DNA from: an uncultured Methanobrevibacter sp.
Lineage (GTDB): Archaea; Methanobacteriota; Methanobacteria; Methanobacteriales; Methanobacteriaceae
Reading direction: 5' to 3'
Assembly: GCA_900320515.1 (NCBI GenBank)
Contig: ONSJ01000003.1
Location: 1-64,000, forward strand
DNA: 64,000 bases
Numbering within the stretch: position 1 is the first letter of the stretch; each line of letters begins with the position of its first letter. Below are positions 19,983-28,399 of the stretch, one piece after another. The notes beneath the pieces are model-generated. The model searched no databases. It saw nothing but the letters and a program-made list of their open reading frames with translations, and had not been told where the DNA came from. Made by a program: the position numbers and the translations under genes.

Positions 19983-20750
19983 CTATACTTCAGCACCATC
20001 TAATGCGTGATTGCACATACAATCTGTGTCATCATCCACATTTTTTATGAAATTATATATCAGTTCAAGTAGCTCATGCTCTTTTTTTGCAACCATTTCG
20101 AAGACTTCATCGATGGTCAGCTCATCCGGAGATATTCCTGAGGCGTAATTCGATACGATACAAATGGAATTGTAGCATATTTCCCTTTCACGGGCAAGAG
20201 TAACTTCAGGAACTCCTGTCATTCCGACAAGGTCTCCTCCAAGCATTTTAAACATCTTAATCTCAGCAGGAGTCTCGAATCTTGGCCCTTCTGTACAGAC
20301 GTATGTCCCTCCAAGGATGACATCGCCTGATGCGGCAAGAACATCCCTCAGGCTTGGACAGTATGCTTCAGTGACATCAATATGCACCACCTTATCCTCA
20401 TAGAAGGTCTTTACCCTGTCCTGTGAGAAATCAAGAAAATCATCGGGAATTACAAATGAACCCGGAGGCATATCCTCATTCATTGAGCCGACAGAGTTTG
20501 TGGCGATTATTTTTGTGACACCTACGTTTTTGAGCGCATCAATATTTGCCCTGAAATTAATCTTGTGGGGAGGTATTGAATGGCCTGCGGCATGCCTTGG
20601 TATGAATGCCACCTTTTTGCCGAATATCTCCAATATTGACACTTCCACATCACCATAGTCGGTCCCGATTAGTTTTTCGGTGCAGGAATCAGCCTTATGG
20701 GTGATTTCATATACACCGCTGCCCCCAATTATGCCTATCAATTTAATCAT
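19983..20750 (-). CDS. S-methyl-5'-thioinosine/thioadenosine phosphorylase
   Basis: A 255-residue purine nucleoside phosphorylase of the MTAP/MTIP branch. It has the N-terminal GIIGGSGVY loop, the phosphate-binding segment [41 protein letters not shown], and the substrate region [12 protein letters not shown]...GMTGVPEV. It cleaves the thioether nucleoside left over from SAM/polyamine metabolism into base and 5-methylthioribose-1-phosphate. The methanogen homologue MJ0060 prefers methylthioinosine, so the exact substrate here is uncertain. The start codon overlaps the rtcB stop (ATGA), indicating translational coupling. The C-terminus carries an unusual CMCNHALDG tail. Confidence 0.9.
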   Translation of the reverse strand: MIKLIGIIGGSGVYEITHKADSCTEKLIGTDYGDVEVSILEIFGKKVAFIPRHAAGHSIPPHKINFRANIDALKNVGVTKIIATNSVGSMNEDMPPGSFVIPDDFLDFSQDRVKTFYEDKVVHIDVTEAYCPSLRDVLAASGDVILGGTYVCTEGPRFETPAEIKMFKMLGGDLVGMTGVPEVTLAREREICYNSICIVSNYASGISPDELTIDEVFEMVAKKEHELLELIYNFIKNVDDDTDCMCNHALDGAEV

Positions 20751-22195
20751 CCTTTACATACTGATAACGGCCTGACCTTTGCAACGAGCTTTGCAATGCC
20801 TGTGCTGTCTGACACGCGAACGACACTGTCCACATCCTTATATGCACCAGGAGCCTCTTCCTCAATCACATGTTTGCTTGTGGCCTTGATTTTAATGCCT
20901 TTTGTTGCCAAATCATCGGTGATCTCATCAGCATCGAAATCCTTTTTGGCCTTTGAACGTGACAGGACCCTGCCCGCACCGTGAGCGGTGGACCCGAAAG
21001 TCTCCTCCATTGCTGTTTCGGTTCCGCACAGCACATATGAAGCGGTTCCCATTGTGCCCGGAATCAGTACAGGCTGGCCGACTTCCCTGTATTTTTCAGG
21101 AACTTCCTCTCTTCCAGGACCGAATGCTCTTGTTGCACCTTTTCTGTGAACGAGAAGTTCCTCTTCACGATTATATACCTTATGGGTTTCCATCTTGGCA
21201 ATATTGTGAGCCACATCATAGACAATGCCCATTTCCATGTCTTCAGCAGACTTTCCGAGGACTTCCTCGAAGGTTTCCCTTACCCAATGGGTCATCATCT
21301 GACGGTTTGCCCATGCGTAATTGGCCGCTGCAGCCATTGCCTGGATATAATCCTGAGCTTCCTTTGAATCAAGCGGAGCGCAGGCCAGCTGTCTGTCTGA
21401 AATATTGATTTTGTACTTTTTGTAGGCCTTGTCCATAATCCTGAGATAATCTGAACATATCTGATGTCCGCAGCCCCTTGAGCCTGTGTGAATCATGACG
21501 ACAATCATTCCTTTCCTAAGGCCGTAGACTTCAGCCACCTTTTCATCGTAGATTTCATCGACGATTTGAACTTCCAAAAAGTGATTTCCGGAACCTAAGG
21601 AACCCAATTGAGGAATTCCCCTTTTCTTGGCCTTATCAGACACTATGCTTGAGTCCGCATCAAGCATTCTGCCGTTTTCCTCAAGGACTTCAAGGTCTTC
21701 ATCCCATCCGTAGCCGTTCTTGACTGCCCATTCGGCTCCGTAGTCGAGAACATCATTTATTTCATCTTCCTTGAGTCTGATTTTGCCTTTGCTTCCCACA
21801 CCGGAAGGTATGTTTTCAAAAAGCTTTTCTGTCAGCTCGTCAAGCTTGTCCTCGATGTCTTCTATGCCCAAATTGGACCTGATAAGTCTGACGCCACAGT
21901 TGATGTCAAATCCCACACCTCCAGGGGATACGATACCGTTTCTAAGGGTGAATGCTGCCACTCCCCCGATTGGAAATCCGTATCCGAAGTGGATGTCAGG
22001 AAGTCCTATTGAGTATCTCTGAACGCCCGGAAGGCAGGCCACATTGACAATCTGTTCGATGGCCCCTTCCTCCAAATCGTCAATATATTCGTCAGCTATG
22101 TAAAATCTCCCGGAAGCCCTCATTGATTTGTTGAAAGACCCCGGAATTTCATAAACGTTATCTCTAACTTTTTTAATTTCATCTTTAATGCTCAT
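20747..22195 (-). CDS. rtcB: RNA-splicing ligase RtcB
   Basis: RtcB joins 2',3'-cyclic phosphate (or 3'-phosphate) and 5'-OH RNA ends with GTP and Mn2+, notably tRNA halves after intron removal. The 482 residues contain the hallmarks in order: ACLPG and [17 protein letters not shown], the metal-site Cys in [30 protein letters not shown], and STAHGAGR carrying the histidine that becomes guanylylated. Length is that of an intein-free enzyme. It has its own TATA-like element (about 22218-22232) and a GTGAT ribosome binding site, and overlaps the next gene by 4 bp. The archease gene, its activator, lies two genes upstream. Confidence 0.98.
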   Translation of the reverse strand: MSIKDEIKKVRDNVYEIPGSFNKSMRASGRFYIADEYIDDLEEGAIEQIVNVACLPGVQRYSIGLPDIHFGYGFPIGGVAAFTLRNGIVSPGGVGFDINCGVRLIRSNLGIEDIEDKLDELTEKLFENIPSGVGSKGKIRLKEDEINDVLDYGAEWAVKNGYGWDEDLEVLEENGRMLDADSSIVSDKAKKRGIPQLGSLGSGNHFLEVQIVDEIYDEKVAEVYGLRKGMIVVMIHTGSRGCGHQICSDYLRIMDKAYKKYKINISDRQLACAPLDSKEAQDYIQAMAAAANYAWANRQMMTHWVRETFEEVLGKSAEDMEMGIVYDVAHNIAKMETHKVYNREEELLVHRKGATRAFGPGREEVPEKYREVGQPVLIPGTMGTASYVLCGTETAMEETFGSTAHGAGRVLSRSKAKKDFDADEITDDLATKGIKIKATSKHVIEEEAPGAYKDVDSVVRVSDSTGIAKLVAKVRPLSVCKG

Positions 22196-22262
22196 AGTAT
22201 CACAAAAATATTATGTTTTAATATATATCGGTGGTGTTTAAATAAGGTTTTGGTGAATGGAA

Positions 22263-22583
22263 CTATTTTCTGAAGAGTGCTGAAACGCCTGCGGCAAGCA
22301 GGAATACTGCGCTTATCACATTGATGTAGTCTGAACCCACTATGACAAACATTGTGGCTATGACGAATCCTATTCCCGCCATGTCCGGATTCTTTCGGAC
22401 ATAATATGTTGAAGCCAATCCTAAAACAGATGCCAGAATTGCAATAAGGCCCAAAAAGGGAGTATGTGCCGGTCCGACACTTTTCAAAAATATTAGAAAT
22501 GATCCTGAAAAAATTCCAATGACTGAGCCTATGATACCCATTATCATTTCAAAGTTTCTTGAAAGAATTCTGATTTTTTTCAT
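22263..22583 (-). CDS. Small four-helix membrane protein (DUF4064-like)
   Basis: A 106-residue protein with about four hydrophobic segments (MGIIGSVIGIFSGSFLIFL, FLGLIAILASVLGLASTYY, GIGFVIATMFVIVG, VISAVFLLAAGVSALF) and a basic start, resembling the DUF4064 family of small archaeal/bacterial membrane proteins. Function is unknown. It sits between archease and rtcB with gaps of 92 and 67 bp, so it may share the archease transcript. Confidence 0.7.
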   Translation of the reverse strand: MKKIRILSRNFEMIMGIIGSVIGIFSGSFLIFLKSVGPAHTPFLGLIAILASVLGLASTYYVRKNPDMAGIGFVIATMFVIVGSDYINVISAVFLLAAGVSALFRK

Positions 22584-22675
22584 GATTATAGATATGTTTC
22601 AAACAGTTATATAAAGAATGCCCCACATTGGCAACAAAAAAATACCCTGTCGCATATACCATTCATCGGATGACG

Positions 22676-23089
22676 CTACAAATCGACAATTGCCTGAACC
22701 TCGACACTGTCGGTTTTTTTAACCGCCATCTTATGGAAGGTTATGGCCTTTATCTCGGTTTTTCTCTCATGCCTATTCCAGTCAATCTCTTCACCATAGA
22801 TTACGGCTTTCAGATGGAAGCCATCGTCGATTTCAACATCAAAGCGGCTGAAAAGCATGAATTCTGTTTCATGATAGAACAGAAGCTCCTCCAAAAAGTC
22901 ATAAAGAAGGGACACGTCGTCTTCTGATGCCACTTCAAATTCTATTTTCCTTTCCGGAATTATGAGTGAAGTGTCAGATATTATATTAAATATTGCCAGG
23001 CCTGCATTTTCAAAGGCCTCATTCATGTCATTTCCGTATGCCCTAAGGCCAATGTCGGCCGTTGCTTCAAAATATTCATACTTTTTCAT
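22676..23089 (-). CDS. Archease (RtcB activator)
   Basis: Archease accelerates guanylylation of RtcB and makes ligation multiple-turnover. Family features are YEYFEATADIGLRAYG, the acidic calcium-binding residues, FLEELLFYHETEFMLFS, KTEIKAITFHKM and the terminal AIVDL. The start at 23089 was chosen because GGTGGAA lies 8 nt upstream and MKKYEYFEATAD matches the family start; a frame-extending ATG at 23131 would add 14 residues foreign to the family. Neighbourhood with rtcB supports the assignment. Confidence 0.93.
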   Translation of the reverse strand: MKKYEYFEATADIGLRAYGNDMNEAFENAGLAIFNIISDTSLIIPERKIEFEVASEDDVSLLYDFLEELLFYHETEFMLFSRFDVEIDDGFHLKAVIYGEEIDWNRHERKTEIKAITFHKMAVKKTDSVEVQAIVDL

Positions 23090-23188
23090 AGAGATTCCAC
23101 CAAAATATGTAAAAAAAATATTACTTTTCAAATGCTCTCACTCTTTGCTTATATATGTACTTTCAACAATTTTAAATTAGTGATTAAA

Positions 23189-23365
23189 ATGTTAGGAAAT
23201 AAAGACACCACACTTCAAGTAGACTTAAGAAAAAAAAGTTCAGTGAAAGATGAAATAGTATACAGCAATTTAGACGTTCAATCTTGCATGGTAGTGCTTG
23301 TAGTTATAGCAGGACTACTTTTATCTGTTATTTCAGTTGTAGCAGCTCAAGCTCCAATTATTTAA
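23189..23365 (+). CDS. 58-residue single-span membrane peptide, function unknown
   Basis: Starts MLGNKDTTLQVDLRKKSS after a GTGAT ribosome binding site. A charged, probably cytoplasmic stretch of about 33 residues is followed by one strong hydrophobic segment (MVVLVVIAGLLLSVISVVAA) close to the C-terminus, a tail-anchored layout. A longer frame from 23132 lacks a ribosome binding site. It is divergent from archease and convergent with orc1/cdc6. I do not recognise the family. Codon use looks genuine, but confidence is moderate because of its size. Confidence 0.6.
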   Translation: MLGNKDTTLQVDLRKKSSVKDEIVYSNLDVQSCMVVLVVIAGLLLSVISVVAAQAPII

Positions 23366-23399
23366 ATTGGACAATCGATGCCAAACCCTTTTAGTTGCT

Positions 23400-23434
23400 C
23401 ATTAGACTAGTGCTGCCATGCAAGCACTCTAATG
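23400..23434. terminator. Hairpin between convergent genes
   Basis: CATTAG (23400-23405) pairs with CTAATG (23429-23434), and AGTGCT (23409-23414) with AGCACT (23423-23428), leaving an 8-nt loop and a 3-nt bulge. It sits between the 58-residue gene and the 3' end of orc1/cdc6, as expected for a bidirectional terminator, although there is no long T-run. Confidence 0.5.
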
Positions 23435-23467
23435 TTAACAAAAACTAATTTCCCACATACAGGAAAA

Positions 23468-24577
23468 CTATATGACATAGTCATCGGGGTTAAAACGCAA
23501 TATAATTTCCCTAGAATTTCCTCTAACCCCTTTTCCTGTATATTTGGTATCGATCAATCTTACGAATTCCAGCTTATCGATTGCACGGTTAAAGGATGCA
23601 TAGCTGGAACTTGTTTTTTCCTTATACATTTCAGCCAATTCACCTGCAGAACACATTCCTTCGTTATCTGCAATCATTTTCAGGATGTCCCTTTCGGTAT
23701 CGTTCAAACCTTTAAGGGTTTCAGAGACATTGACGGACACCAGGGATTCAATTGCCTTGTCAAAATGTTCCTGAGTGATTTCACGACTGGCATCGGCTTC
23801 GGCAATGTTGCCGCATGATTTTAAAAGGTTGATTCCGACCCTCAAATCGCCATTCTCGAAGGTATACATTGCAACCTGCTCAAGTATGTCATCCGGCAGA
23901 ACATTCGGGAAAAATCCTGCCTTTACACGGTCCCTTAGGATACCCTCAATTTCGGAATAGGAATATAAAGGAAATACGATTTCCTGAGGAATAAATACGG
24001 TATTCACGTTCTTGTCAAAGGAATACTTGAATTCCAGATCTGACATTATTGCAAAAATAGAAGTCCTCACACCAGGATATTCCTCATATGCCCTGAGCAA
24101 ATCATAAAATACCTTATTGGCATTTTTTGACTGAATCAGGTAGTTCACATCATCCAATGCAACCACAAGGGACTTTTCGTTTTTCTGAAGGTCCTTCATG
24201 ATCTTGTCATAGACTCTTGAAAAGGGAATTCCTGTTTCGGGAGGTGCATGGCCGAAAATCCTTTTATGAATTTGTGAAAAGATTCCGAAACGTGTTGTGT
24301 GCAATTGGCAGTTGATATAGACACATACGACCTTATCAGTGTTCTTTTCAACAAGCTCATAGACTTTCCTCATTGAGGTGGTCTTTCCTGTTGCAGGTGA
24401 GCCTAAAATAACTGCATTTGAAGGTTTTCCTCCCCTCATGGCAGGTCTTATCGCTATTGCCATTGCTTCCATTTGAGTATCCCTGTAATTGAAGTTTTGA
24501 GGGACATAGTCCGGATCAAAAGCATTTATGTCTTGAAAAAGACTTTCATCAGCCATCAAAATATCTTCTATTCCCAT
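23468..24577 (-). CDS. cdc6: Orc1/Cdc6-family replication initiator (AAA+)
   Basis: Archaeal origin-recognition and helicase-loading ATPase, 369 residues. It shows Walker A GSPATGKTT (about residue 59), Walker B LVVALDDVNYL (about 148), a sensor region, and a C-terminal winged helix (DTERDILKMIADNEGMCSAGELAEMYKEKT). The acidic DD of Walker B and the arginine-rich lid indicate an active ATPase. It lies 23 bp downstream of mptE and is probably co-transcribed. I see no recognisable origin-recognition-box repeats in the short flanking gaps, so this need not be the origin-linked copy. Confidence 0.93.
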   Translation of the reverse strand: MGIEDILMADESLFQDINAFDPDYVPQNFNYRDTQMEAMAIAIRPAMRGGKPSNAVILGSPATGKTTSMRKVYELVEKNTDKVVCVYINCQLHTTRFGIFSQIHKRIFGHAPPETGIPFSRVYDKIMKDLQKNEKSLVVALDDVNYLIQSKNANKVFYDLLRAYEEYPGVRTSIFAIMSDLEFKYSFDKNVNTVFIPQEIVFPLYSYSEIEGILRDRVKAGFFPNVLPDDILEQVAMYTFENGDLRVGINLLKSCGNIAEADASREITQEHFDKAIESLVSVNVSETLKGLNDTERDILKMIADNEGMCSAGELAEMYKEKTSSSYASFNRAIDKLEFVRLIDTKYTGKGVRGNSREIILRFNPDDYVI

Positions 24578-24600
24578 GTTATCATATTTTATTGTTATTA

Positions 24601-25332
24601 TTATAAAAGATTTTCATCACATAGATTTGTCATCTTGACATTCTCATTGTCAATTATCCACTGGGTGAACTTTTCGCCGTATGCCAATTTCTTTCTTTTG
24701 AACTCGTCGGCCTTGGCAGTGTCTGTTTCGATGTTTGGCCTTGAATATCTGGTCACCACATCGCCGAAGTCCATTCCGGCCAATATGATTTCCTCTGCAT
24801 TCAATGCAACCGCCAGAAACATTGCCCTGTCACCGTCGGTGAATCCACCGAAGTTGTAGAGGTTTCCGATAGGCTGTGCCTGGGTGGTTCCAAGAACGCT
24901 TGTGAAAAATGGTGTCAGGCTTGCAATCTTTTCGATGTTGTCCCCGTGGGCATGAATTGCGACATTTGCCCCCCTGACATTGGCCAGAAGAATATCGTCA
25001 AGATTTCCGTCAAGATCTGTTGCCACTATATCCGGTGCAATCCTCTGCTCTATCAGGGCGGTTGTGGCACCGTCGGCTGCAACCAGAACATAATCTTTCA
25101 GGTCATAGTTCTCCTTCAAGTATCTTACATGCTCCCTTAAGGACGGGCCTGCACCGAATACGATGAACTTGTCTGAAAAGTCAACAAATCCCTTCAAGTC
25201 CTCCAGGGTAAGGCATCCTTCGGTTGACAGTATCTCATCCAAAAGCTTTGCAGATTCCTCATCGTTTTCACGTGAAAACCCAAAATCATCAAGAATTTCA
25301 GTATAATATTTTTCCCAAAGTCCAAATTCCAT
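24601..25332 (-). CDS. mptE: 6-hydroxymethyl-7,8-dihydropterin diphosphokinase MptE (DUF115)
   Basis: Catalyses ATP-dependent diphosphorylation of 6-hydroxymethyl-dihydropterin in tetrahydromethanopterin (and folate) synthesis in Archaea. The 243 residues carry DUF115 motifs: IVFGAGPSLREHV (nucleotide-binding-like), VAADGATTALIEQRIAPDIVATDLDGN, HAHGDN, NFGGFTDGDRA and LAGMDFGD. Length fits the archaeal family (MJ1634-type). GTGAGGTTT precedes the ATG. First gene of a likely mptE-cdc6 transcript. Confidence 0.92.
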   Translation of the reverse strand: MEFGLWEKYYTEILDDFGFSRENDEESAKLLDEILSTEGCLTLEDLKGFVDFSDKFIVFGAGPSLREHVRYLKENYDLKDYVLVAADGATTALIEQRIAPDIVATDLDGNLDDILLANVRGANVAIHAHGDNIEKIASLTPFFTSVLGTTQAQPIGNLYNFGGFTDGDRAMFLAVALNAEEIILAGMDFGDVVTRYSRPNIETDTAKADEFKRKKLAYGEKFTQWIIDNENVKMTNLCDENLL

Positions 25333-25486
25333 GTTTAAACCTCACTATAATATATATTAATATTTTAATTTGTTAAATAATTTGTCTAAAAACCGATGCG
25401 GAAAAAACAGTTAACGGCAGGGCAACGGTTTTTTGAAAAATAAGAAAATGGAAATTTAAGGGCAATAATCAGTGAAAAGTGGAAGG

Positions 25487-25795
25487 TTAATTATTGAGCA
25501 TATCCTCTATTTCAGATGGTTTCATCTCCAATATCTCAGCAACCTCATCAACAGAGAGTTTCTTTAATAAACGAGTTATAATACACTTTCTACCTTCATT
25601 TCTACCTTGATTTCTACCTTCATTTATACCGTCATTTCTAGCTTCATTTCTAATCTCAGAAATAACTCCATGATATGATTCCGCCATATTAATCATCTCC
25701 AGTAATTTCCCCTCTTTTCCTCATCAACATATTCCTCAATGTTTAAAAACATTGCAAGAACCATCTCATCATACAAATTCTCAGGAACGCAATGC
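25487..25795 (-). pseudogene. Duplicated 3' fragment of the adjacent nuclease-like gene
   Basis: The last 69 codons (MINMAESYHGVISEIRNEAR... to a LSVDEVAEILEMKPSEI end) repeat the C-terminus of the gene at 25830-26699. Homology continues upstream to about 25795, but a missing base relative to the intact copy (CCCCTCTTTT against CTCCTTCTTTT, near 25710) breaks the frame, and similarity stops abruptly. The fragment lacks the catalytic domain. It is a tandem partial duplication and probably non-functional. Confidence 0.8.
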
Positions 25796-25829
25796 CCTAT
25801 TTCACAAATAAAAGTAGAAAAAAAAGAAA

Positions 25830-26699
25830 TTAATCTACCTTATTGATGATATTCAAGATTTCAGAAGATTTCATCTCCAACAACTCAGCAACCTCATCAA
25901 CAGAGTACTTTTTCAACAAACGAATTATAATACTCTTTTTTCCTTCATCTCTACCTTGATTTCTACCTTCATTTATACCATCATTTCTAATCTCAGAAAT
26001 AACTCCATGATATGATTCCGCCATATTAATCATCTCCAGCAATTTCTCCTTCTTTTCCTCATCAACATATTCCTCAATGTTCAAAAACATTGCAAGAACC
26101 ATCTCATCATACAAATTCTCAGGAATGCAATGCCTTTTTAATTTGATATATCCACAAATCTCTTCTGTAATGTCTGCTTCACTCTCTTTAATGTCAAATA
26201 ATGGCAGTGTTATTAGCAATGAGATTTCCTCTTCGGTCAATTTTTTGTTGTGTTGTAATTTGTCCCTTATGATACTTAAAGGTTTTTGCTTGTTGATTTT
26301 TTTGGTTTTAATGATTTGTGGATGATAGGTTATGTCCAGCTTTGTATATTCCTTGATTTTTCCATCTTTAGAGAGCAGAATTATTATCAATTTAACATCA
26401 GCCTTTTTCTGACAGTGCAACCTATCGTAATATTCGAATGCCTGTTTCAAATCCTTTTTGGTCAAAGGATTTTTCTTGAATTCGAAAATCAGTATTTTTT
26501 CAGATTTCGTCACCACATGAAAATCTAAAAAACTGTCAAAGATTTTTCCCCTGCCGATCTTTTTGAAAGATATCATTTCAGTGGGCATTATCTCCTCGAT
26601 TTCCCCATCAATTCCAAGCATCTTCAGAATATGTGCCAAAAAATACATGAAAGAAAATTTCAGGAACAAATCCCTATTGTTTTTGATTTTTTCAGCCAC
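25830..26699 (-). CDS. PD-(D/E)XK nuclease-like protein (Rpn/transposase-associated type)
   Basis: A 289-residue protein. The N-terminal part has a nuclease-like core FDSFLDFHVVTKSEKILIFEFKKN (D...E-x-K order) near residues 55-80, then HPQIIKTKKI. The C-terminus has a charged NEGRNQGRDEGKK repeat followed by a short helix-turn-helix-like segment (KYSVDEVAELLEMKSSEI), the layout of Rpn/YhgA-like and related proteins often linked to mobile DNA. Start is GTG with AGGAGG 4 nt upstream. It stands alone next to its own duplicated fragment. Biological role is not established. Confidence 0.7.
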   Translation of the reverse strand: MAEKIKNNRDLFLKFSFMYFLAHILKMLGIDGEIEEIMPTEMISFKKIGRGKIFDSFLDFHVVTKSEKILIFEFKKNPLTKKDLKQAFEYYDRLHCQKKADVKLIIILLSKDGKIKEYTKLDITYHPQIIKTKKINKQKPLSIIRDKLQHNKKLTEEEISLLITLPLFDIKESEADITEEICGYIKLKRHCIPENLYDEMVLAMFLNIEEYVDEEKKEKLLEMINMAESYHGVISEIRNDGINEGRNQGRDEGKKSIIIRLLKKYSVDEVAELLEMKSSEILNIINKVD

Positions 26700-26879
26700 A
26701 AAACCTCCTTAAAATATTTAATTTAAAAAAAAAATGATTTGTTCCAAAAACAAACCATGCAAGTTATAATTGGATTTACTCTTATTTAAATTCTTTGATA
26801 CGAATTTAAAGCAATATTTACTTGTCAATGTTAAAAAATAAGTTCATATAAATATTGTTTTGTCATTGAAAAAATCAAA

Positions 26880-27527
26880 TCATTTATTTACCATATTGAC
26901 AGGCTTTCCAGTGATGCGTGCATAGAGATTACTGATTTGCCTTAATGTGAAGCCCACCATGAATGCCGAAATTATTGTTCCGATGTTGACGGCTCCAAAA
27001 GGGCTTGAATACCACAGCCCACACATAATAAGCGCTGTTAAAACCATAGATGCATCAAAAAGAATTTTAACGGATGAAAACCTCCAGCCGGTAACGATGG
27101 CGATTGCCTCAACGCATCCCTCCCCCGGAAGCGGAGCGATATTGGCAGGCATATATACGAATATACCGAAAGCAATAAGGAAGATGCTTACAATCAAAAA
27201 CACGACCATCATCATGACTGAACCATCAAAGGGAATCTGTGAGGTGACCGTCAGTGCCAAAGCGTTGAAGTAACTGAATACAATACAGTTGATAAGCTGA
27301 AGCAACCTTTTCATGTGAAATCCTGAGCGCAGAATCAGAAATTGGAGAAAAATCAGTGCCGCATTGAAGAGGAATGTTGTTATTCCAATGTTTATGTCAG
27401 TAATCAAAACAAGAGAATAGGCAATTGAGCTTATCGGAGTGGTTCCAAGGGTAGATACGATTGAAAATGCCACACCGAATGCCATTATGAACAATCCTGC
27501 GACAAACAGGCAACTCCTTTTTATCAT
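26880..27527 (-). CDS. YczE/YyaS/YitT-like integral membrane protein
   Basis: 215 residues with five to six membrane spans. Signature segments of this family are FGVAFSIVSTLGTTPISSIAYSL near the N-terminus and FGIFVYMPANIAPLPGEGCVEAIA in the middle. Members are uncharacterised transport or resistance-type membrane proteins. Its paralogue lies 15 bp upstream on the same strand, so the two form an operon and probably arose by tandem duplication. Confidence 0.8.
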   Translation of the reverse strand: MIKRSCLFVAGLFIMAFGVAFSIVSTLGTTPISSIAYSLVLITDINIGITTFLFNAALIFLQFLILRSGFHMKRLLQLINCIVFSYFNALALTVTSQIPFDGSVMMMVVFLIVSIFLIAFGIFVYMPANIAPLPGEGCVEAIAIVTGWRFSSVKILFDASMVLTALIMCGLWYSSPFGAVNIGTIISAFMVGFTLRQISNLYARITGKPVNMVNK

Positions 27528-27542
27528 ACTATAATATATATA

Positions 27543-28211
27543 TTAAATCTTTTTTAAATCCACATTATTGCCAGTCAGATGCATGTTCAGTTTGTGTATG
27601 AATCTGACGGTCGTTCCTATGAACAGGGCTCCCAGAATGGTTCCGACACCTACACTTCCGAATTCGCCCAGAAACACATAGCTCAATATTAAAGCAGTTG
27701 AAACGACACATACGTCAAAGCAAACCTTGATTGTGGAAAACGGCTTGTTGGTAACTATTGCAATTGCCTGTGTTACTCCTTCAACGGAAAGGGGGATGAT
27801 ATTTGCAGGAACATAGAAGAACAGCCCCAGTGCGATGAGCAATATTGAAACTGCAGACATGACAAAAGCCAGAAACAGATTGTAAGCTGGAGGGATGAAA
27901 TACATCAGCGAAACGGAAAAGCTTGTGAATGCTCCGAATAGGACCCCCACAAATACCTGCAGAAAATGTTTCCTTTTGAAGTCCTTCCTGAGAAGTATCA
28001 GTTCGATTGCAACAAGTATTGAATGAAATATGAATGTTGCAATGCCTATTTCAATATTCCCAATCAGATTCATCGCATAAGGTATTGAGCTTACCGGCGC
28101 TGAGCCCAATCCTGATTTGATTGAAAATGCCACTCCCAATGTAATCAGATACAGGCCGAAAATATAGCTGAAAACCCTCCTGAACGTCAACTCCTCTCCA
28201 CTAAATTGCAT
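27543..28211 (-). CDS. YczE/YyaS/YitT-like integral membrane protein, paralogue
   Basis: About 222 residues from the ATG at 28211 (MQFSGEEL...). Core motifs match the downstream neighbour: LGVAFSIKSGLGSAPVSSIPYA and LGLFFYVPANIIPLSVEGVTQAIA. A longer reading to 28307 would add 32 residues that do not look like a signal or family sequence and would run into the repeats of the divergent promoter region, so the shorter start is preferred. First gene of the two-gene membrane operon. Function unknown. Confidence 0.78.
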   Translation of the reverse strand: MQFSGEELTFRRVFSYIFGLYLITLGVAFSIKSGLGSAPVSSIPYAMNLIGNIEIGIATFIFHSILVAIELILLRKDFKRKHFLQVFVGVLFGAFTSFSVSLMYFIPPAYNLFLAFVMSAVSILLIALGLFFYVPANIIPLSVEGVTQAIAIVTNKPFSTIKVCFDVCVVSTALILSYVFLGEFGSVGVGTILGALFIGTTVRFIHKLNMHLTGNNVDLKKI

Positions 28212-28235
28212 ACAACAATATTGGATTACATTGTA

Positions 28236-28286
28236 TTTAAACAATGTGTAAAAATCATAATACCGATTTAAACAGTGTATGAAAAT
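28236..28286. promoter_or_regulatory. Pair of 20-bp direct repeats in a divergent promoter region
   Basis: TTTAAACAATGTGTAAAAAT (28236-28255) and TTTAAACAGTGTATGAAAAT (28267-28286) match at 17 of 20 positions and are spaced 31 bp, about three helical turns. They lie just upstream of the YitT-like operon and 115 bp or more before the aminotransferase. Candidate regulator binding sites. Confidence 0.4.
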
Positions 28287-28353
28287 GTACACTAATATTT
28301 CCGGCATATTGAATATTCATCATATCAAAAATATTTAATAAGTATAAGAATTA

Positions 28354-28391
28354 AAGATATATATTAGCTTTATAAAGCTACTTACTGGAGG
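28354..28391 (+). promoter_or_regulatory. Promoter, palindrome and RBS of the aminotransferase
   Basis: A TATA-like GATATATATTA lies at 28354-28364, a perfect 14-bp palindrome AGCTTTATAAAGCT at 28366-28379, and GGAGG at 28387-28391, 8 nt before the ATG. The palindrome falls between the TATA box and the expected transcription start, a classic position for a repressor site in Archaea. Confidence 0.5.
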
Positions 28392-28399
28392 AAATTTTA

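Noticed and set aside
23366-25486. Replication origin next to orc1/cdc6
   Set aside because: The gaps around the gene are only 23-100 bp and contain no repeated origin-recognition-box-like sequence or AT-rich unwinding element beyond background.
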